In this document: positions 5,370 through 8,745 of the stretch, in pieces | How positions within the stretch are numbered: the first letter of the stretch is position 1 | Layout of the letters: each line of letters begins with the position of its first letter | Notes under the pieces: model-generated | Database searches by the model: none | Seen by the model: only the letters and a program-made list of their open reading frames with translations | Told to the model about the DNA's origin: nothing | Source: Acidobacteriota bacterium | GTDB taxonomy: Bacteria > Acidobacteriota > Terriglobia > Terriglobales > Acidobacteriaceae | Assembly: GCA_021809235.1 (NCBI GenBank) | Contig: JAKBAG010000116.1 | Location: 1 to 8,745, forward strand | DNA: 8,745 nucleotides | Direction: 5' to 3' | Position numbers and translations under genes: made by a program

Positions 5370-7292
5370 CAGAACGCCGGAGACAGGCCAAACCCTCCGC
5401 AGCTGCCCGCACAGCCGGTTCCGGAGATTCCTGCCCGCGAACACCCATGGGAAGCGATCCGCAGTGGCTGGACCCGATACTCCGCTCTGCTTGCCTTTGT
5501 CGTCATACTGCTGCATCTGCTGTTGCGATTTCTGCTGCACGTCGATGCGCGAACAGCTTCTATTCCGCTCTGGGTGGGCATCCTTGCCGGTGGCCTCCCC
5601 TTGCTTTCCACGCTGTTGCTCCAGATATGGAAGCGTCAGTTCGGCGCCGACTTTCTGGCCGGTCTTTCCATTGTCACTGCCGTGCTGATGCAGGAACTGC
5701 TGGTTGCCACCATCATCATCCTCATGCTCACCGGCGGCCAGACTCTGGAGGAATACGCGACTCGACGCGCTTCGTCTGTACTCCGTGCCCTTGCCCGCCG
5801 AATGCCCAGCATGGCACACAGGATCGATGGCAACAGCACCGTCTCCATCTCCGTCGCCGACATTCGCATCGGCGATCGACTCATCGTCTTTCCGCATGAG
5901 ATCTGTCCCGTTGACGGAACGGTTGAGGCCGGCACCGGTACGATGGATGAGTCCTTCCTGACCGGCGAACCCTTTCGCATCCGCAAGACATCCGGATCCC
6001 AGGTCATCTCCGGCGCCTTGAACGAGGATGACGCGCTGACTATCCGCGCAGACAAGCTTGCCGTCGACTCCCGCTACGCACGCATCATGCAGGTGATGCA
6101 GAAGGCGGAGCAGAACCCACCCGCCATCCGCCGACTCGCCGACCGTCTGGGTGCCTTTTACACCCCCATGGCAGTTCTGGTTGCGGTTGTCGGCTGGCTC
6201 CTCAGCGGGAATCCCGAACGGTTTCTTGCCGTACTCGTCATCGCCACTCCATGCCCGCTGCTGCTGGCAATCCCCATCGCGATTATCGGCTCCATCTCGC
6301 TTGCCGCCAAGCATGGCATCGTCATCAAAAAGCCCGCCGCCCTGGAACAGCTTGGCAAAATTCACACCATGTTCTTCGACAAGACGGGAACCCTTACGCA
6401 CGGCGAGCCCATCGTCACCGAGGTCCTTCCCTTCTCCGGCGCTTCCACCGACGAAGTTCTCCGCGTCTGCGCCAGCCTCGAACAATATTCCAAGCACCCG
6501 CTTGCCAGCGCCATTCTGCATGCCGCCCAGGAGAGCCATCTGCAGTTGCCTGCCGCTGAGACCATCCGCGAACATCCCGGCCAGGGACTAACAGGGCAGG
6601 TGAGCGGCAGAAGCGTTCTGGTCACGGGAAGAAGCCGTCTGCCAGCAGATCTGGTTGCCGCGCTGCCATCGTCCGACTCTGGTATGGAGTGCATCGTCCT
6701 CGTTGACGGTCAACTCTTCGGCCTCATCCGCTTCCACGATCGTCCCCGCTCGGAAAGCAAATCCTTCATTGCGCACCTCAAGCCCAGGCACCAGGTGGCA
6801 TCCATCATCCTGCTTTCCGGCGATCGAGATCAAGAAGTTCGCCACCTGGCGGAAATCGTCGGCATCCACGAGATGCGCGCCAGTCTGACCCCGGAGCAGA
6901 AGCTGCAGATCGTGCAGGAACAGACAGCGAAGTCCCCTACGCTTTTCCTCGGCGACGGCATCAATGATGCTCCTGCCATGCTGGCGGCTACCGTGGGCAT
7001 CGCCTTTGGTCAGCACAGTGACATCACCGCCGAAGCTGCCGATGCCGTCATCCTGGAAGCAAGCCTGGACCGCGTCGACACCCTCCTTCACATCGGCATG
7101 CGCATGCGCCGCATTGCCCTGCAAAGTGCCATCGGGGGCATGGTTCTCAGCGTCCTCGGCATGATTCTTGCCACCCTTGGCCTGCTCCCGCCTGCAGCCG
7201 GAGCCCTGGGCCAGGAACTTATCGATCTGCTGGCCGTACTGAACGCGCTCCGTGCATCCATTCCCGGCAAGCAAATGCAGGACCTGCGTTGA
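5334..7292 (+). CDS. P1B-type (P1B-5-like) heavy-metal-translocating P-type ATPase
   Basis: An inner-membrane pump that exports a transition metal using ATP. Visible motifs, numbered from GTG 5334 (652 residues): TGE in the actuator domain (210-212), TPC in the transmembrane metal site (Cys307), phosphorylated D349 in DKTGT, the SKHPLA HP motif (H388-P389) and GDGINDAP (540-547). Hydrophobic segments at about 49-69, 77-98, 105-134 (two), 270-290, 295-320 and two near the C-terminus fit eight helices. TPC instead of CPC, with GALGQELIDLLAVLNALR in the last helix (Q627-E628), points to the P1B-5 group linked to Ni and Fe. No N-terminal HMA domain or Cys/His-rich tail is present, nor the C-terminal hemerythrin-like domain known in that group. 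The start is uncertain: ATG 5139 lies inside the esterase gene and would read through the 15-bp hairpin, so I prefer GTG 5334 after GGAG (4-nt spacing); TTG 5346 is an alternative. Confidence 0.88.
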   Translation: MLDTLPLHSISDQNAGDRPNPPQLPAQPVPEIPAREHPWEAIRSGWTRYSALLAFVVILLHLLLRFLLHVDARTASIPLWVGILAGGLPLLSTLLLQIWKRQFGADFLAGLSIVTAVLMQELLVATIIILMLTGGQTLEEYATRRASSVLRALARRMPSMAHRIDGNSTVSISVADIRIGDRLIVFPHEICPVDGTVEAGTGTMDESFLTGEPFRIRKTSGSQVISGALNEDDALTIRADKLAVDSRYARIMQVMQKAEQNPPAIRRLADRLGAFYTPMAVLVAVVGWLLSGNPERFLAVLVIATPCPLLLAIPIAIIGSISLAAKHGIVIKKPAALEQLGKIHTMFFDKTGTLTHGEPIVTEVLPFSGASTDEVLRVCASLEQYSKHPLASAILHAAQESHLQLPAAETIREHPGQGLTGQVSGRSVLVTGRSRLPADLVAALPSSDSGMECIVLVDGQLFGLIRFHDRPRSESKSFIAHLKPRHQVASIILLSGDRDQEVRHLAEIVGIHEMRASLTPEQKLQIVQEQTAKSPTLFLGDGINDAPAMLAATVGIAFGQHSDITAEAADAVILEASLDRVDTLLHIGMRMRRIALQSAIGGMVLSVLGMILATLGLLPPAAGALGQELIDLLAVLNALRASIPGKQMQDLR

Positions 7293-7504
7293 ACCAACCC
7301 ACGCGTGGATGACTGCTCCTCTCTTCGAAGACGACAGACTGCCGTACCCTGCAGAATCCGGAAATCGCATTCGCTTCGGTGCGGAAACTGGGATCAGGCT
7401 AAACAGATCTGCAGGGGCACTCCGCATTCAGTGTTCCTGCACTGGAAGCACGGGCTATACGAAAAGGCTTCTGTACGTAGCAGATATGTGTGTACTCTGC
7501 AGAT
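7293..7504. other. Convergent intergenic region between the ATPase and ureD
   Basis: This 212-nt stretch separates two convergent genes. It holds a 10-bp palindrome CCACGCGTGG (7299-7308), a small hairpin CAGTG/CACTG (7429-7433 and 7440-7444), a second small one GCAGA/TCTGC (7480-7484 and 7496-7500), and three CTGCAG words. Either hairpin could act as a weak terminator for its facing gene, but neither has a T-tract of note. I see no gene here. Confidence 0.5.
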
Positions 7505-8341
7505 TCAGTACTTTCTGGATTCGAATGCGGGCAGATTCAGCACCAGGGCACGGCTGGCCGTCCATAACAACGTACAGAGATGGTTCAGGACGATGGCAGA
7601 CCCCGCCAGCAGGCGAACCAGCCCTGCATCCCCCGCCAGCCTGCTGACCCCACCATTCACGTCAGGATAGTCTTCCAGGATTCGCTGCATCTCTGTCATC
7701 CACTGCGGCCATTGCGAAAACCCATCTGCGAAGACAGCCAGCGATCCACTGTACGCATAGGCTTCCGCAATTCCCAGTCGCTCCGGAGACAGTACGGCAG
7801 GAGCCATCCTTGTCCGGCTGAGCCACACAGGTTTGTCATGAACCAGTGCCTCGATATTGGAGACGACTTCGCGAAACTGCCAGCGTTCCTCGCGCGCTAC
7901 GCGGCCGCAGGCCATTGCCTCCCAATAGAAAACACGGCTGCCGGTCGCCATTTCCAGACGCAACGACTGATGCAACGCTGAGCCAGGATGGGGAATCAGA
8001 TGATCTGGAAAATACTCAAGCGTTGCACCTTCTCCTACGCGCACCACCGTCTCCTGCATGGCAGGCAGATCGTCTGTGCGATAGACCCGCGTTGCCGAAG
8101 GCGTGGTCAGGCAGGCATGCGCACCTGGTTCGAGCACGATCTCCGTACTCAAGCGATCGCCGCCCAGAATCCCGCCCGTGGGATTCAGCAGGGACAGGTA
8201 CGAGGATCCGTCTTCCATGGCCAGCGGAGCGAGCACCTGCAGCGGCAGGGTAAAACCGGACCGCACCAGATCCGTGCGCGTACCGCGCCGCGCAAAGCGA
8301 AGCATCAGCCTGCCGTCACGCCCGATGCGATTAAGATTCAA
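7505..8341 (-). CDS. ureD: Urease accessory protein UreD
   Basis: A cytoplasmic urease maturation factor (UreD/UreH) that binds apo-urease and, with UreF and UreG, forms the complex guiding nickel into the active site. Family features are NPTGGILGGDRL followed by TTPSATRVYRT, then a beta-rich body containing EYFPDHLIPHPGS and FYWEAMACGR. The conserved N-terminal segment begins at about GRDGRLMLRF. The frame runs back to ATG 8443, but that start would overlap ureG by over 100 nt. I prefer TTG 8341, which gives 278 residues, keeps the whole conserved segment and overlaps the ureG end by 11 nt, typical of translational coupling. ATG 8305 (266 residues) is an alternative that would cut into the conserved segment. 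No strong Shine-Dalgarno sequence precedes either. It is the last gene of the urease cluster, in the common order ending ureG-ureD. Confidence 0.92.
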   Translation of the reverse strand: MNLNRIGRDGRLMLRFARRGTRTDLVRSGFTLPLQVLAPLAMEDGSSYLSLLNPTGGILGGDRLSTEIVLEPGAHACLTTPSATRVYRTDDLPAMQETVVRVGEGATLEYFPDHLIPHPGSALHQSLRLEMATGSRVFYWEAMACGRVAREERWQFREVVSNIEALVHDKPVWLSRTRMAPAVLSPERLGIAEAYAYSGSLAVFADGFSQWPQWMTEMQRILEDYPDVNGGVSRLAGDAGLVRLLAGSAIVLNHLCTLLWTASRALVLNLPAFESRKY

Positions 8342-8745
8342 AGAGCAATCCGCGCTTGATCCACTCAAGAACGCTTTCGACACCGGTTCCGTCCTTGAGG
8401 TTGGTAAAGACAAAAGGTCGCTCGCCACGAACCCGCTTCGCATCTCTGTCCATTACTGCAAGGTCCGCACCCACGTAGGGCGCCAGATCAATCTTGTTGA
8501 TGACCAGGAGTCCCGAAGAAGTGATGCCGGGGCCTCCCTTGCGCGGAATCTTTTCCCCTTCCGCCACGTCGATGACATAGATCATTGCGTCCACCAGCTC
8601 CGGGCTGAATGTGGCGGCAAGATTATCTCCGCCGCTTTCGATTAGAAGAATCTGCATCTGCGGAAATCGACGGGTCAGAATGTTGACGGCCTCCAGATTG
8701 ACCGAAACATCCTCGCGAATGGCCGTATGCGGGCAGCCCCCGGTT
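8331..8745 (-). CDS. ureG: Urease accessory GTPase UreG, 5' end off-window
   Basis: A SIMIBI-class GTPase that carries nickel and powers its delivery to urease. The C-terminal 137 residues are present, of about 205-215 usual. Visible features are TGGCPHTAIRED at the window edge, with the CPH metal-binding motif (codons 8735-8727); ESGGDNLAATFSPELVD; the VIDVAEGEKIPRKGGPGI segment; and NKID, the guanine-specificity motif, followed by LAPYVGADL. The P-loop lies off-window, so its integrity cannot be judged. The stop (8333-8331) lies inside the proposed start region of ureD. Other urease genes are expected beyond 8745 on the minus strand. Confidence 0.96.
   Translation of the reverse strand, partial: TGGCPHTAIREDVSVNLEAVNILTRRFPQMQILLIESGGDNLAATFSPELVDAMIYVIDVAEGEKIPRKGGPGITSSGLLVINKIDLAPYVGADLAVMDRDAKRVRGERPFVFTNLKDGTGVESVLEWIKRGLLFES

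Noticed and set aside
5337..6575. A 412-codon minus-strand frame opposite the ATPase
   Set aside because: Composition is low-complexity and rich in Gly and Asp, with no family motif; it is the antisense shadow of the P-type ATPase.
7349..7502. Three CTGCAG words between the ATPase and ureD
   Set aside because: Spacing is irregular and flanks differ; CTGCAG is a common palindrome in GC-rich DNA, so I see no organised repeat array.
7252..8645. Plus-strand frames opposite ureD and ureG
   Set aside because: They are antisense to well-recognised urease accessory genes and lack any domain of their own.

Overview
This is a GC-rich bacterial window with four distinct gene blocks. The Tat-dependent type-B esterase, the secreted GH51 enzyme, the CrtE-like prenyl synthase and an intergenic element ending in the CTCGGGATGACA word together suggest a soil Acidobacteriota (Terriglobia, for example Acidobacterium-like). 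That assignment is an inference from style and content; no rRNA or marker gene lies in the window.

Layout, left to right. (1) 1-855, minus strand: a class I trans-prenyl diphosphate synthase, CrtE/GGPP-synthase-like, cut at its C-terminus by the window edge. (2) 856-1233: a divergent intergenic region with a REP/MITE-like inverted-repeat element, an A/T-rich near-palindrome, a perfect 8-bp hairpin and a weak promoter candidate. (3) 1234-3375 and 3485-5176, plus strand: a Sec-exported GH51 alpha-L-arabinofuranosidase followed 109 nt later by a Tat-exported type-B carboxylesterase. A perfect 15-bp hairpin (5201-5235) closes this unit. (4) 5334-7292, plus strand: a small P1B-type metal-transporting ATPase with a TPC metal-site motif, no terminal metal-binding domain and probably a GTG start inside an inverted repeat. 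(5) 7505-8745, minus strand: the end of a urease operon, ureG (5' end off-window) overlapping ureD.

How the parts fit. Arabinofuranosidase and esterase look like a two-gene hemicellulose side-chain unit: one removes arabinose, the other may remove an acyl ester. The same 8-bp palindromic core, AATCGATT, lies upstream of each of them, which makes a shared operator conceivable. UreG and UreD deliver nickel to urease. The convergent ATPase belongs to a subgroup (P1B-5-like) linked to Ni/Fe export, so a nickel connection is possible but unproven.

I see no CRISPR array, tRNA, rRNA, transposase or phage gene. All families are recognisable. The most unusual points are the modified substrate-binding motif of the prenyl synthase, the palindromes around the arabinofuranosidase-esterase pair, and the minimal TPC-type ATPase with a structured start region.
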